Source: Ceratopteris richardii (Eukaryota > Streptophyta > Polypodiopsida > Polypodiales > Pteridaceae). Taken from it: DNA of 64,000 nucleotides. This document shows, one piece after another, positions 44,979-56,514 of the stretch. The notes under the pieces are model-generated. The model worked only from the letters and a program-made list of their open reading frames with translations. It was not told the origin of the DNA and ran no database searches. Where the stretch lies: the NCBI GenBank assembly GCA_020310875.1, contig CM035435.1:70814455-70878454 (forward strand), read 5' to 3'. Position 1 is the first letter of the stretch. Each line of letters begins with the position of its first letter. A program made the position numbers and the translations under genes.

Positions 44979-46700
44979 TTAACTCTTATTTCCTAGGGAA
45001 TCATTTGTCCCATTGGAACCACTTGAATAACTGATGTAGAATGCACCATTCGAGTCATACCTAGAGTGGTAGTGGTGATCTATATACCCCCAATTTGCCT
45101 CAAGCCCCATATCTTCTTCATGGAAATAGAGATCATTGCCAACTATCTGACCCAAAATTAGATGTTTGTCCAATTCTATAGATTCTTCCATTAATTTTGA
45201 TTCATATTCTATGTGACCTAGTGAGCTCAAAGTGGATTCTATTGTTAGAGCATCCTTCACTAGATCTTGTACATGTGTGATATTATTGTTAGGGCCTTCA
45301 AGAGATCATGTGATGGTTCTATTTTTCACATGAATAGTTAGCACGCATGTGGCCATGTCTAGTGAGGTTGTGTGGTCGACCAACCATTTGTTTTCCAAAA
45401 TGACACCTTCTAGTCAGTCGTGGTCATGGAAAACTAAGGATGTAGTCCGCATAGGAAATTGAGCAGTAAGTATCCAAATGTTGAAGTTCCCCATCATTGG
45501 ACATGTGTGACACTAAAACCTATCATTGAAGATTGGATCTTTTGAGTAGGCAGAGGCCTAATAAATACATATGCAACACACGATTTTCCCTCAAAGCTAG
45601 AATCAATGAGATAATGCTCCATTTTTTACCATATAAGAGAACTGCTCTCCCTTCCATCTGATATAAGAAACTTTAGATACCTTCCAACTCCCCTTTCAAC
45701 TAGTGCTTCAAGACTCTTGAAGAAATAAAACACATTGAACATATGCTTCATGCAATATAACCATTTCATCCTTGTACAATCATGTATGGATGTCACAAAA
45801 TACCTATTAGCTGCAATGGACTTGTCTTTTATTGGCCCCCACACATTTGTGTGAATCAAGTAGATGGGGTGCCAGCTCACATAGTTGATTTCCTTGAAAG
45901 GCAATCATCAATGACACAAGTTGGTCAAAATTGTTGCTCAAAATCTAGTAGGTTGTGCATTCCATAAACCAAAAGTGGTAAATTATTTCCATTTTCCATC
46001 ATCCCCCAATCCATTAAGGGTAGAAGATACTAGGTCATCATCATATGACAACCAAAGGAACCCAATGCATCACTTAATTCCTTTACCTTGAAAATGGAAA
46101 CATTGATATTGCTATTTGGTGACTTTCTTAAGTTGTTGAGTTCATTCGTCAATTATATCTTCCCATCTTTCATGGGTGTAGATTAAACATGCCCTAAGGT
46201 TTTTTATACCTTCATCAATGTATCTAAATCTTGGATGTGTCTAATCATTCCATTGTTGATATGTTGTGAGAGAATGAAGAATAATCTCTTATACCTTTCA
46301 TTGCACTCTCTAAATGCCATCAATTGAACATTGATAAGGTTATCTCTTAATCTAGAACTTGGATCTTATCCATTGATCAATCTCAACAAGCATTCGCCTA
46401 TAGGAAAGCTTGACATCCTAAACTTCCATTGTTGGTAGTTGTTTTTCTCAAGCTTTTCCATTTGCATGCTGAAATCAGCCATGATGATATCCTCATACTT
46501 TAGAATGCTCCCTAAGTGAACTGTGAATTGATATGAGTGATGCAATTCTTTAAGATTTACATTTTGACTCCAAGCACTTAAAAAAATGATGTATCCTTGT
46601 CACGTCTTCAAAAGTAGCTCCCTCTTGATGGTTGAGCTTGAGAAATGTTGAGGTGTAGCTTCCATTTTTCTCCAGTGGTGGTACCAAAAGGCAATTTACA
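44979..46700 (-). pseudogene. copia F fragment, minus half (gag to integrase)
   Basis: The minus strand shows a copia gag start (MADFSMQMEKLEKNNYQQWKF, ATG at about 46482) and the integrase start at 45626-45904 (HTNVWGPIKDKSIAANRYF). A charged segment at 44979-45260 is of uncertain identity. Very decayed. It meets a plus-strand copia fragment head to head near 46700. Confidence 0.65.
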
Positions 46701-46719
46701 TATAGGTACACACCCCAAA

Positions 46720-48695
46720 AAAATTGGGTTGCAAAAAGAAAAATGGGTATATCACAGAATGTGCTAGAGCAATGATGAAAGAGATGCAAAATGGGTATTG
46801 GGATGATGTATCCACTATCACAATTTTCACCATGAATAGATCTCCAACATCAGGAATACACCCATCTACACTTGATGAAGCATGGTTGGGAAGAAGGCCT
46901 GATGTATCCCACCTCAAGGTGTTTAGATGTACATGTTATGTCAGTGAGTTAAGAAGCAAACTAGATGCTAAAGTAGAAAAATGTGTATTAATAGGATATG
47001 CAAGTGTGAGTAAAAGAGATGAAACGTGCTACATCCAAAGACTAAGGGTCAAGATCTCAAGGAATGTGAATTTTGATCAAGCAATACCATGGTATATACC
47101 TTTGGTACATATGCAAGTTGAAGGTGAAATTGAATCTAGGAGCAGCCATGAAGAGGAAGATGCACAAACATACATAGAGTTGAGTGGTCCTCAAGATTCA
47201 TACATGGATGAAGGCTCATCATGATCAGCATCTTGGAATGGAAAATCCAAAGGTAAAGAGAAGGTTTTTGAAGAAGATAAGTCTCACATGTGGATGGACA
47301 TAGATAATGTGGATGAAGACTTTATATTTGAAAACGGAGAAACCTCAAAGACTACCATCACAACTCCAAGGAAAAGAAGGCTCATCCCATCCAAAGGAGA
47401 AGAGAGGAAATCAGCAAGGCCAAGGTATCTAATAGAGAGGCTTGCATATGATTCTTTTATTGGAAGCATTATGTATACATCAAAGCAATAACCTACATGT
47501 TATGAAGATGCAAGCAAGTGTAGAGAATGGCAAGAAACTACAAGAATCTATGAAAGAGAGGACCCAAGCCTTGGAGCATAAAAATATATGGACCTTAGCT
47601 CCAAGAACCAAAGAAATGAAGGTAATAGGAACAAATGGGTGTTCAAGATCAAAGTGAATTTAGACGGGATAATTGCAAGGTACACGGCAAGGTTAGTTGT
47701 TAAAGGTTTTGCTCAAACATATCGAATCGACTTTGAGTAAAACTTTGGTCTTGTGGTTAAGTACACCACAATTAGAACTTTGATTGCTTTGGCTCAAAGT
47801 AAGGGTTGGAAAATGTATCAATTATATGTAAAGAATGTCTTCTTGAATGGACATCTAGAAGAGAGAGTGTATATGGATCCACCTCTATGATTCAAAGATG
47901 GTAGGAAATCAACTCATGTTTGCATGTTGAAAACGGATATATATGGACACACGTAAAGCACCTGAGCTTGGAATTAAAGAATTTTGGGTATGTACTCAAA
48001 TATGGATACCAATAAAGCAAGGTAGATCCATCATTGTTCACAAGAAGAGAAGGTGAAAAATGTGTCTATCTATGTGTATGTGTAGACAATCTTATCATAC
48101 CATGTGATGATGGAGAAGGAAGCAAGGGCATAAAGAGGAGGATAGGATCAAAATTCAAGATCTCATATTTGGGAGAGCTAAGGTGCTTCTTAGGTATTTA
48201 AGTTTTGTACAAATCAAATGGCATTTGGTTGATGTAAAGAAAATACATACTAGATGTGTTGGAAAGATTTGGTCTCATAGCTTGCCAACCATTGACACAT
48301 CCAATGGAAGTCAATGTCAAGATTAGCTCAATGGAAGGAGATGAAGTGTAGGACCTTACACTTTATAGTTCCATTATTGGTTCATTATTATATGTTACAA
48401 TTACAAGACCGGACTTGCCATATGTAGTGGGATTCCTCTCTCATGCAAGCTCCTAGAGTGCCACATTTTCTTGAAGTGAAAATAGTACTAAGATATCTCA
48501 AAAGCACTAGTAATGAAGGTTTTTATTATCCTTTTAAGAGTGGTTTTTAGGCCAAAGGATTCTTTAATGCTGATTTATCTAGTTCAAAGTATGATAGGAG
48601 AAGCACAAGTGGCTATGCAATCATGCTAGGGAAGAAGCTCATCTCTTGGAGCTCAAACAAGCAAGCTGCAACTGCGTTGTGATCAATAAAAGCTA
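46720..48695 (+). pseudogene. copia F fragment, plus half (integrase end, RT, RNase H)
   Basis: Plus strand: integrase C-terminal region (TECARAMMKEMQ, HLKVFRCTCYVSELRSKLD) at 46724-47050, then an Asp/Glu/Ser-rich linker. RT similarity follows at 47630-48420 (FLNGHLEERVYMDPP, VCVDNLIIP, RRIGSKFKIS), then RNase H at 48550-48690 (RRSTSGYAIMLGKKLISWS). Many breaks. Orientation is opposite to 44979-46700. Confidence 0.75.
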
Positions 48696-48955
48696 AGTAT
48701 GCATGTGTATATGCACATGTGCATGTATGCATGCATGTGTGTATTATGCATGTATGCACATGTGTGATGTGTATGTATGTATCCGCATGTGTGTGCTTAT
48801 GGATGCATGTATGCATGTGTGTAGACATTTGTATGTGTGATTGTATGTATGTATGTGAATGTGTGTGTGATATATACATGTGTGTAGGCATGTCTGTATG
48901 CATGCATGTGTGTGTAATATGTATGCATGTGTGATGTGTATATATGTATGTGCAC
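48696..48955. repeat. TG/TGCATG-rich microsatellite
   Basis: About 260 bp of TGTATGCATGTGTG-type repeats. Open frames through it (Cys/Val/Met or His/Thr repeats) are artefacts of composition. Confidence 0.93.
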
Positions 48956-48958
48956 TAA

Positions 48959-49310
48959 CTTGAAAACTCACACGAGCTACTCATATATCCATCGGCAAAA
49001 TGTATCCCTATCTTCTTAAACCTCTAATAAAAAATGTGATCAGTTAGTCAGTCTCTCTATTGCATGGAAGTGCGTATAAATGCAAGAACTTTTTTTTCAT
49101 GAATTAGATAATCTATAAGTACCAAACCCCTTTGAATTGATGCTCAGTCATTATCATTATCAATTATACTCTCAAGTGATGCTCAATCATCATCCATGTG
49201 GCAAAGACTAACTTGAAAACTCACACAAGCTACTCATATATCTATCGGCAAAATATATCCCTATCTTCTTAAACCTCTAATAAAATATGTGATCAGTTAG
49301 TCCTTAGTCT
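48959..49310. repeat. two direct copies of a ~97-bp segment, 253 bp apart
   Basis: CTTGAAAACTCACACRAGCT begins near 48957 and again near 49210, with about 93% identity through GTGATCAGTTAGTC. The 155 bp between contain no recognised feature. This may be a pair of short terminal repeats or a local duplication. Confidence 0.75.
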
Positions 49311-49470
49311 CTCTATTCACTTTAGTCTCTCTATTGTCAACTAGAACTCTCCATCTAGTCTAATGACGCTAACATAGGAACTAATAATTTCTCTTCTAAA
49401 GTGACTTCGTGAGATTCAATCTCATCACCATGACTAGTTGATCTCCTAGTCTTTGAAATGATAGTTATAC

Positions 49471-49723
49471 CCCTATATGCCATGCATTTGTGATAGTATG
49501 AATCATAGAAAATGATGTAATATTAAATCAGTGGAATACTTGGTTATATTTTCTTGCAAGTCTTGTAAAAATTCTCAAACGTGCTGCAAACATGTGCCCC
49601 CTATATGCCATGCATTTATGATAGTATCAATCATACAAAATGATGTAATATTAAACCAATGGGAAACTTGGGTATATTTTCTGTAACTCTCGCAAAAATT
49701 ATCAAACGTGCTGCAAACATGTG
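49471..49723. repeat. 128-bp tandem duplication
   Basis: CCCTATATGCCATGCATTT begins at 49471 and again at 49599; both copies end in CAAACGTGCTGCAAACATGTGC. About 88% identical. The last 20-base end piece (AACATGTGCTTTTCATA) recurs once more near 49766-49790. Confidence 0.85.
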
Positions 49724-51876
49724 CTTTTCATATCTGAAATATAAAAAGTAAACAGAGATTTCAACATGTGCAAACATGTGCTTTTCATAACTGAAGTACA
49801 AAAAAACAAAGATTCGAAGAATCTTGAACTGCTTTAACTTAGTCAACTTAGTCTGAAATTCTTGAAGCTTGAAATGTAGAGTGTGATCAGCATAGCTCGA
49901 ATCCTTGCATTGGCCATGCATCATATGACAACCTTGTTGCAAGTTGCCTCATGGAACTCTACAATGATCGGAAGGTTCTTAACGAAGGGGCATTTTTATC
50001 TAGAGAGTATCTAATAAGTAGCATCATCATATAATTGCAAATTTGAAGTTCCATTTGATAGAGAAACTACTAATCATTCACCCTGTGTGCTGAGCTATGA
50101 TACAAAAAGGTCGCCCCCATAACTACTCCTTTGGGAATCATCATCTTTATGTTCATTGTGTTGGGAAAAATAAATCCATTCAAACCCTATTTCCTTCTCT
50201 TGACTATCTTGTAGGAAGATTCAAAGAGAGATCGCAATCTGTTTTGGTTGCATATCCTTTTCTGGCACCGATATTAGTTGTTCATTAAAAATGCCACATT
50301 CCCCCTATGTTTGTTAACTTACAATCTCAAGCCTTTCGATCACGCTCCCATCTTGAGCACAAAGGTGACTCATTATTATAGACTCGATTATTTGAGTACC
50401 TTTATCCTTATTACCAGTTGAATTGAGAGTAGTACCAAGTATCACTGGGACATCCCTTCCCTCGCAACCTCAATTGTTTTTGTGTATCAAGTTTCTGAGA
50501 GTACTAAAATTACCATTTGTTCATCTTCACAAGTTTGCAGGTCAGGAAATGAACCCAATATCTCATGGAAGCAAGACAACAATGCGACCATGTGTTGTTG
50601 AAATATGCAAAAGAGAACTCATTTGCCACCAAGACAAGGGTCCATCAAGCATTAAGGACATGCTATCAAAGTACGACAACATATGAGAATGATTGTGAGT
50701 TGTGAATGCAACCTTTAAGCATTTGTAGATCAAGGATGTGAAGTTTCCTTCCAAGAAGAAGAATATGCTTGGAGGAGGGCAAGCATGACTATGATGATTG
50801 GGTCTTCTTTAAGGAGATTTAAAGGAAGATACGAAGCATGAAATGGCTCTTTCTCCAAGATCAATGGAAGGTTGCAACTACCTATTCAAGCCAAGTATTT
50901 TTGAATTTTGTGCTTGATCTCATTATTTGCTTTGCTCTTTGCTTTCATGTAGACTGCATCTAATTATCATTGAAGCATGGTTTATGTCTCCACTTTTGAT
51001 AATGTCTGTGAATTTTATGAAAATTAACAAAAGTTAAACATGTGAGCATAGATATATTGGAAAATGTATCAATAATTGAGATAACTTGCATGCATCCAAA
51101 AGCTCATGAATGGAAATTAATGATTGACTGTGTTGGTGCAAGTCAACCACCAATTGATGTTTTGGATAAAGACTTGAAGTCAAAGGAATAAGAAAAGATC
51201 CACAAATGAAGAGTGAAGATAGAACATATTTGAAGACTTGTATACATATGTACATTAAACTATAGCTAGCTCACTTATACCTTTGTTTTTTATATGCGTA
51301 TATATATAAGTAAAAAGTTGGGGTAAGTATGAGAGAGGATGAGATGACAAGAATTAGAAGTTAGAATAGTCATTATACACATTAAAGGTGAGGAAGAATT
51401 CTCTCATCATTCATATGTAATGTTTTCTGAATAGAAGAAAAAGTTGCACCCGATATTTTGCTGTGTTCTCCTTCTGTGCTTGATCTTTTCAAGAATCCAT
51501 TTATAGGTGTCTAATTCCATAGTTAATGAGTCTATGGTTAAATTTTGAGAGCCTAATTGTAAACGAGCTGAGAGAATTATGTGTAGGAACATTTGTATGT
51601 GAAGAAGTGTTCAGTGTCTTCCAAAACAGGCGATCTTGATGGTCAAAAAAGTGAACAATTCTCAGTGCACAGTGTAAAGTTTTGCACAAATGAGGATTCA
51701 AAATCTAAGGTAAGCCATCTATGGCTAAAAGCATTTGCTTAAACGGGTTCTAGTTTGGGAGAAATGTGTGTTAGAAGTTATAGGTGTCAGAATCGACTAT
51801 TCAAAAGAACAACTTTAGACAAAGGTGAACTGTTTGAGTCATTTCTCAAGATCTACTGAGTCATTTGAGATGATTT
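49724..51876. other. unassigned sequence left of copia D
   Basis: About 2.1 kb with no recognised protein domain. A TGTTGGTGCAAGTCAACCACC at about 51131 resembles a copia LTR start, and the AT-rich sequence to about 51650 might be LTR, but no partner copy or primer site was found. The rest shows only short random frames. Confidence 0.4.
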
Positions 51877-52091
51877 TGTTGGGTGTGTGTAGAAGTGCGA
51901 GAGACACACAAGAAGCACACACAAGGAGCACAAATGCAACAAGACACACAGAGAAGACGATGGCTGGAATAGCTCTTTCTATTGATCGATGATTGAACTA
52001 TTCCAACCATCGTCTTCTTCGTGTGTCTTGTTGCATTTGCGGTCCTTGTGTGTGATTCTCGTGTGTCTCTCGCACTTCTACACACACCCAA
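51877..52091 (+). repeat. LTR-like end that is a near-perfect hairpin
   Basis: TGTTGGGTGTGTG to CACACACCCA, followed by a tRNA-Met-like primer site. The arms 51879-51972 and 51998-52091 are reverse complements with about 7 mismatches in 94 (about 93%), separated by a 25-base loop. The whole presumed 5' LTR is thus one inverted repeat. Confidence 0.85.
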
Positions 52092-52094
52092 TGG

Positions 52095-52106
52095 TGGTAT
52101 CACAAC
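52095..52106 (+). promoter_or_regulatory. primer-site-like sequence of copia D
   Basis: TGGTATCACAAC, ten of twelve bases matching the tRNA-Met type primer site of the other copia elements, four bases after the LTR-like end. Confidence 0.6.
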
Positions 52107-52377
52107 AGATTCAACTGCTTCTCAAGTTTCGGATTTTCGCGTCGCGGCACGCGTGCATTTTAATAGTGCAAATCGACTTCGGAGCATAGAAGTGTGAATT
52201 TCAGCAGCCCGGAAACATTTCCAGCAGGTGCACTGCACTAGAGTTTTACCCCCATTTTGAAGCCATTCATCCAGTCAGAATCGCCATCAGAGTGACGATT
52301 TGTGAGCTGAAATTTCAGCACTCATTTCAGCTTTCATCGAAGTGAAGATTTTGTCACATTCTTGTTCCTTAGTGAAA

Positions 52378-53346
52378 TGGTGGGCAACAATGACTTGTTT
52401 GGCATGCTTCAAGCTGAAGATAAGCTTGATGGGACCAACTATCCGATGTGGTCTTACATGATGAAGCATGTTTTTTGTTGCAAAACAACTTTGGAACATA
52501 GTGGCAGATGTAGATCAAAGACCGACAAGTGCTTCTACTTCACAGTCTACTATCACAGATGGAGCTTCTTCTTCGAGTAAAGTGGTTTCTCCTTCTCCAC
52601 CTACACAGGAGCAGCTTAGATGGGATGGAAAAGATGCTCAAGCTCATGCTTTGATTGCGCTTTTAGTGAAGCGTCATATAGTTCCACACATTCGGTCATG
52701 TTCTACTTCGAGACAAGCATGGGACACTCTTGCTTCTTTGTATGCCGTGCGTAATGAAGCACGTGTTGCATACTTGAGGAAGCAACTTGAAGATGTATGT
52801 ATGGCTGAAAATGAGTCGGTGGATGTGTATGTGACACGCATCAAGGACTTGAAAGAGCAATTGGCAAACATAGATGAGATCATTCCGGATGCATCACTCA
52901 TTTCTACATTGTTGAAAGGATTATCGAAATCTTTTCAAAGCTTTGCTACTACGCTTGGCTTGGTTGCAAAAGGAAATCCTAATATGTATGCATTTGATGA
53001 GGTTGTGTCTCTTCTTTTGCAAGAAGACCAATCTAGAGTGAATAGGAGTGGTTTGATTGAGGGAACGCAAGCACTTGCTATCTCACAAAAGGGGAAAAGC
53101 AAGTATGGTTCAGCTTTGGGTTCATCAAAACCAAAGCCTCAAGCTTCCTCTTCCACTCATTCCTCTAATGATGGTGATTTGCAAAAGAAGAAGAGATGCA
53201 AATATTGCCGGAAGGCTGGTCATACTATTGATGAGTGTAGAAAGCTTGCAAAACGCAATGAAAAGAAGAAGGAATCCGGCATGTCTATTGCTGAAAATTC
53301 AGCAAATGCAAAGAATGATGAAGCTAACATGGCTCAAGATTTTTAG
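52378..53346 (+). pseudogene. copia D gag
   Basis: Begins MVGNNDLFGMLQAEDKLDGTNYP, a DUF4219/UBN2-type start very like copia 1's, and continues through the helical gag region. It ends with a zinc knuckle (CKYCRKAGHTIDEC) near 53195-53240 and a Lys-rich tail. About one or two breaks. The ATG at 52378 is the first in the gag frame after the leader. Confidence 0.8.
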
Positions 53347-53394
53347 GCATGTGTTGTTACATGTCATTATGATGCTTCTTTACGTTCTAAATGT

Positions 53395-54611
53395 ATGATT
53401 GTGAGTGAGGCTGATTCGGATTGGTTCTTTGATAGTGGTGCTTCAAAGCACATAACATCATGCAAAAGATTTTTTGCCTCTTTGAAAGATGCACCTAAAG
53501 GAGGACATGTGGTGTGTGCAAATAATGCCTCTTATCTTAACATTGGAGTAGGAAAAATTGAGCTTAGGGCTGCAAATGGAGGTGTGATTCTCTTGAAAAA
53601 TGCATTGTCTGTGCCCGGTATCAAGAAGAACTTAATTTCAATTCCGTTGATTGCCAAAGCTGGACTTCATGTACACTTTGTTGATAATAAGTGTATGGTT
53701 CATGATTTCAGCAATAGCGATGTTATCGTGATGTCCGGTACATTATGTAATGGTTTGTATCGCATGGATACATACAAGAGGGCTGCCTCGAATGCCTTAG
53801 TTGCTCATACTTCTTCCATGGCTGAAATGGAGCTTTGGCATGCTCGTTTTGGTCATTTAAACTTCAATAGTTTGCTCTACTTGCAAAAGAGGGACATGGT
53901 TATTGGCTTGCATACACTTGATTCCATTGAAAAGCATGCATGTGAAGGTTGCATTCTTGGAAAAATGCATCGTGCTTCTTTTCCAAAAGATAGTCATACA
54001 CACACTACAAGAAAATTGCAACTTGTTCATAGTGATGTATGTGGTCCGGTCAAGACTCCATCTTTTGGCAAGCATGTATATTTTGTTACCTTCATTGATG
54101 ATGCTACTCGCCATAAATGGGTGTATCCTATGAAAGCAAAGAATGAGGTATTTTCTTGCTTCAGAGCATTTTTAGCTATGGCTGAAAATTTTTCTTTACA
54201 AAAGCTTTTGACTCTACGCACAGATCGTGGTGGTGAATAATTGTCACATGAGTTTAATGCTTTTCTTCTTGAAAGAGGTATTTCACACCAATGTATGGTG
54301 CCATATACACCTCAATAAAATGGTGTTGCCGAGCGTAAAAATAGAACTTTACTTGAAATGGCATGATGTATGGTTAAAGGAAATCATCTTCCTCATAAGT
54401 TTTGGATGGAAGCGGTCATGTGTGCAAACTATGTGTTGAATCGCTACCTAAAAAAGCATTGAGAGTCATCACTCCTTATGAGGCTTGGAATGGTCATAAG
54501 CCTATGGTTAGTCATATGCGTGTGTTTGGTTGTTTGGCATATGCTCTTGTGCCATCACAACAATGTCACAAACTTGATGACAAGGCAAAGAAATGTATAT
54601 TTGTTGGTTAT
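53395..54611 (+). pseudogene. copia D protease and integrase region
   Basis: Protease DSGASKHITS near 53430 and VPGIKKNLISIPLIAK follow. GAG-pre-integrase is LWHARFGHLNFNSL and the integrase core contains VHSDVCGPVKTPSF, RTDRGGE and, past 54400, YEAWNGHKPMVSHMRVFGCLAY. Broken in a few places and cut by gypsy B at 54612. Confidence 0.8.
54607..54611. repeat. presumed target-site duplication (GTTAT), one side
   Basis: The five bases of copia D directly before gypsy B's LTR. The matching copy would lie beyond 64000, so this is expected and not verified. Confidence 0.4.
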
Positions 54612-55306
54612 TGTAGCTCAGTGATGAGTAGCACCTCCTTTAATGTCAATCCGGGAAGACATGAGGATGGTATGAAGACCTCGAGCAAGTGGAGGCACAA
54701 GTGCGTGAGTGAGAAGCACACAAGCATGCACACACATACACACACACGCGCACACACGGCAAGACAAAGAGTGAGAAGCAATGGAGTTCTTAGATTACTT
54801 TCAAAAAGCTCTTACAAGTTCATTTCAATTACAATCTAACCTAAAAAATGAGCTCTCTAGCTCCTTTTATAGTTTTTGACTAGCTTTGGCCCTGTCTAGA
54901 CCTAATGTCCGGCCTAGTTAAAAATTAGGTTCCAGGGCCAATTTGAGGGCTTAAACAGAGTCTAAAAAATACGAAAATTGATATGTAGGTACTTCTAAGG
55001 CTCCGCAAGCTCAAGGACTCCTTGGCTTGCACAAAATGGAGCTACAAAAATATGAAATGGTATTTACAATGGTTTTTAGTGATTAAAATCACTTATTTGT
55101 GTAGGGATTTTCTCTGTTGATTTGTGGTACGCATCTTTGAGCTCCCTACTTGCTCTTTCTTCTTGTGTGCTCCACTCCTTGATGTCTGAAAAATTTAGAT
55201 GGCCTACTTGCCAGATCTTCTTTGGCTACTGTGTCTGCTTGTGCTATCTCTTCGTTCCGACCCTCTTTGTCTTGTGGCTCCTTCGGTTCCGTGACTGCTG
55301 CCAACA
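54612..55306 (-). repeat. 3' LTR of gypsy B
   Basis: 695 bp, TG at 54612 to CA at 55306. 54612-55092 is about 97% identical to gypsy A's LTR, including the TATA region near 54860-54880. The distal U3 (55093-55306) is diverged and longer, and encodes the C-terminal tail of the adjacent accessory gene. Confidence 0.88.
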
Positions 55307-56466
55307 CCCCCCCCACTCTTGCGTCTGTCACCCCTGACAGACCCTTGTCTAGATGCTCGTTGAACGTAATATTGGACAACGTCGGAAGCGAGGTGATGTT
55401 CTTCTAATCTGAGCCCCCGTGCTAGATCTATTAATAATGCATCCCAATTCACTGGTCCTGGTACGTCCGGATGTGGCACCCGCAGTTGTTCTGAATAGAT
55501 GGTTCTCTCCACAGCGAATAAGTGGAGGAGATGTGAGGGCCTGGGTACAAATATTTTTGAGTGATATTCCCAAAATCCCGTTATGAACATCTTCTCGAAT
55601 GTCTGTTTAAAACAAGCTGGGAGGTACTTTATTCTGGCGTGCCAAGCATATATTGCCTCTATGGATGGGGTTGTGCTCATGTCGTATACCAGATCTTGAT
55701 TTCCTGTAAGAAATCCGACACCTGAGAAGTGGGGGTCTTTAATATTCTTGAACGTCTTGAAGGTGATTAGCATTAGTTCAAAGATTTTCATACACATTTG
55801 TGCCATCACATCGGGGGTATTCCATAGTCGAGTGCTCCAGTGTCTGATGGTAGAAATCATGTAATTTACAGTGGGAGGGCCTTGTGGCGGTGCTAGATAA
55901 ACATAATTTAACCACTTCGTGCAACCCTTGACGTTCTTGACAGCAATGGTAAACTCTGGCCAAGTGCGCCGGCGGAATATTGGAACATAACAAGGATTGT
56001 ATTTAATAAAAAGGGGCATGTTAGTCCAGGTACGAACCATTTCCAGGTAGGTTTCAAGAAGACGGATTCTCCAGGTTGGTTGATAAATGGAGCCTTTCTT
56101 TGCACTTTTTGGGATATCCTCTGGCCCAAATTGTGTGGCAAAAGTTGGAGGTTTGCCACAAGTGCGTTGAATCTCTGCATTGTAATCTGCAAGGAGCACA
56201 GAATATGGCACATATTGATCATCGTTGGTGCCGATCCATCTATGGTGAGACATGCTTCGAAAGTATTCACACTTAATGATGATGTCTTCTAACTTTGCCA
56301 TAGATTGGATTTGAATGGCCACTCTATCTTCATGGGTTGTTGCTGTCTTCTCGAGTGTTTGGAGCCATTCAGGTACTTCAACTTCTAATGTGTCCAGTCC
56401 TTCTGAGGTCTGTGCACCACCTGGCATTGGCATAGGAACGTATGGTTCCTCATATGTTTCATCCAC
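55204..56466 (-). CDS. second accessory protein of gypsy B, 420 aa, unrecognised
   Basis: One open minus-strand frame starting MDETYEEPYVPMPM. The first 60 residues are acidic and Pro-rich. Residues about 60-370 form a helical, Trp/Tyr/Phe-rich globular region (QPTWRIRLLETYLEMVRTW, HWSTRLWNTPDVMAQMCMK, FWEYHSKIFVPRPSHLLHLF). The last 50 residues are Arg/Ser/Gly-rich and basic. No signal peptide, membrane span, zinc finger or retroviral envelope feature is visible. The frame reads through the polypurine tract (Lys-Ser-Gly-Gly-Gly) and ends 33 codons inside the 3' LTR. The ATG is the first in the frame after a stop-bounded gap from the upstream accessory gene; a longer N-terminus is possible. 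Function unknown; a nucleic-acid-binding tail is a guess from composition. Confidence 0.75.
   Translation of the reverse strand: MDETYEEPYVPMPMPGGAQTSEGLDTLEVEVPEWLQTLEKTATTHEDRVAIQIQSMAKLEDIIIKCEYFRSMSHHRWIGTNDDQYVPYSVLLADYNAEIQRTCGKPPTFATQFGPEDIPKSAKKGSIYQPTWRIRLLETYLEMVRTWTNMPLFIKYNPCYVPIFRRRTWPEFTIAVKNVKGCTKWLNYVYLAPPQGPPTVNYMISTIRHWSTRLWNTPDVMAQMCMKIFELMLITFKTFKNIKDPHFSGVGFLTGNQDLVYDMSTTPSIEAIYAWHARIKYLPACFKQTFEKMFITGFWEYHSKIFVPRPSHLLHLFAVERTIYSEQLRVPHPDVPGPVNWDALLIDLARGLRLEEHHLASDVVQYYVQRASRQGSVRGDRRKSGGGVGSSHGTEGATRQRGSERRDSTSRHSSQRRSGK
55307..55320 (-). promoter_or_regulatory. polypurine tract of gypsy B, inside an accessory gene
   Basis: AAGAGTGGGGGGGG on the minus strand, directly before the LTR start TGTTGGCAGC. 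It lies within the reading frame of the second accessory gene. Confidence 0.88.
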
Positions 56467-56514
56467 CGCAATGGGTACTAAATCCTCCGGTTCGGGTTCT
56501 ACAACTGGGGAGGG

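Larger units (their letters stand above)
51877..54611 (+). mobile_element. Ty1/copia element D, left part
   Basis: Plus strand: LTR-like hairpin 51877-52090, primer-site-like 52095-52106, leader, gag (52378-53346) and protease/integrase region (53395-54611). Related to copia 1 at the protein level but a different family. A few breaks. At 54612 the LTR of gypsy B interrupts the integrase region; the rest of D would lie beyond the window. Confidence 0.8.

Noticed and set aside
48613-48934. Cys/Val/Met-rich and His/Thr-rich frames at the TG-rich tract
   Set aside because: Low-complexity translations of TG/TGCATG repeats.
54402-54839. 145-codon plus-strand frame beginning in copia D
   Set aside because: It runs from the copia integrase across the gypsy B LTR boundary at 54612; the second half is LTR sequence read by chance. 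A near-identical frame at 28070-28260 in gypsy A's LTR confirms this.
55204-56466. Retroviral-type envelope gene for gypsy B
   Set aside because: Position after pol fits, but no signal peptide, membrane span or cleavage site is visible, so I left it unclassified.
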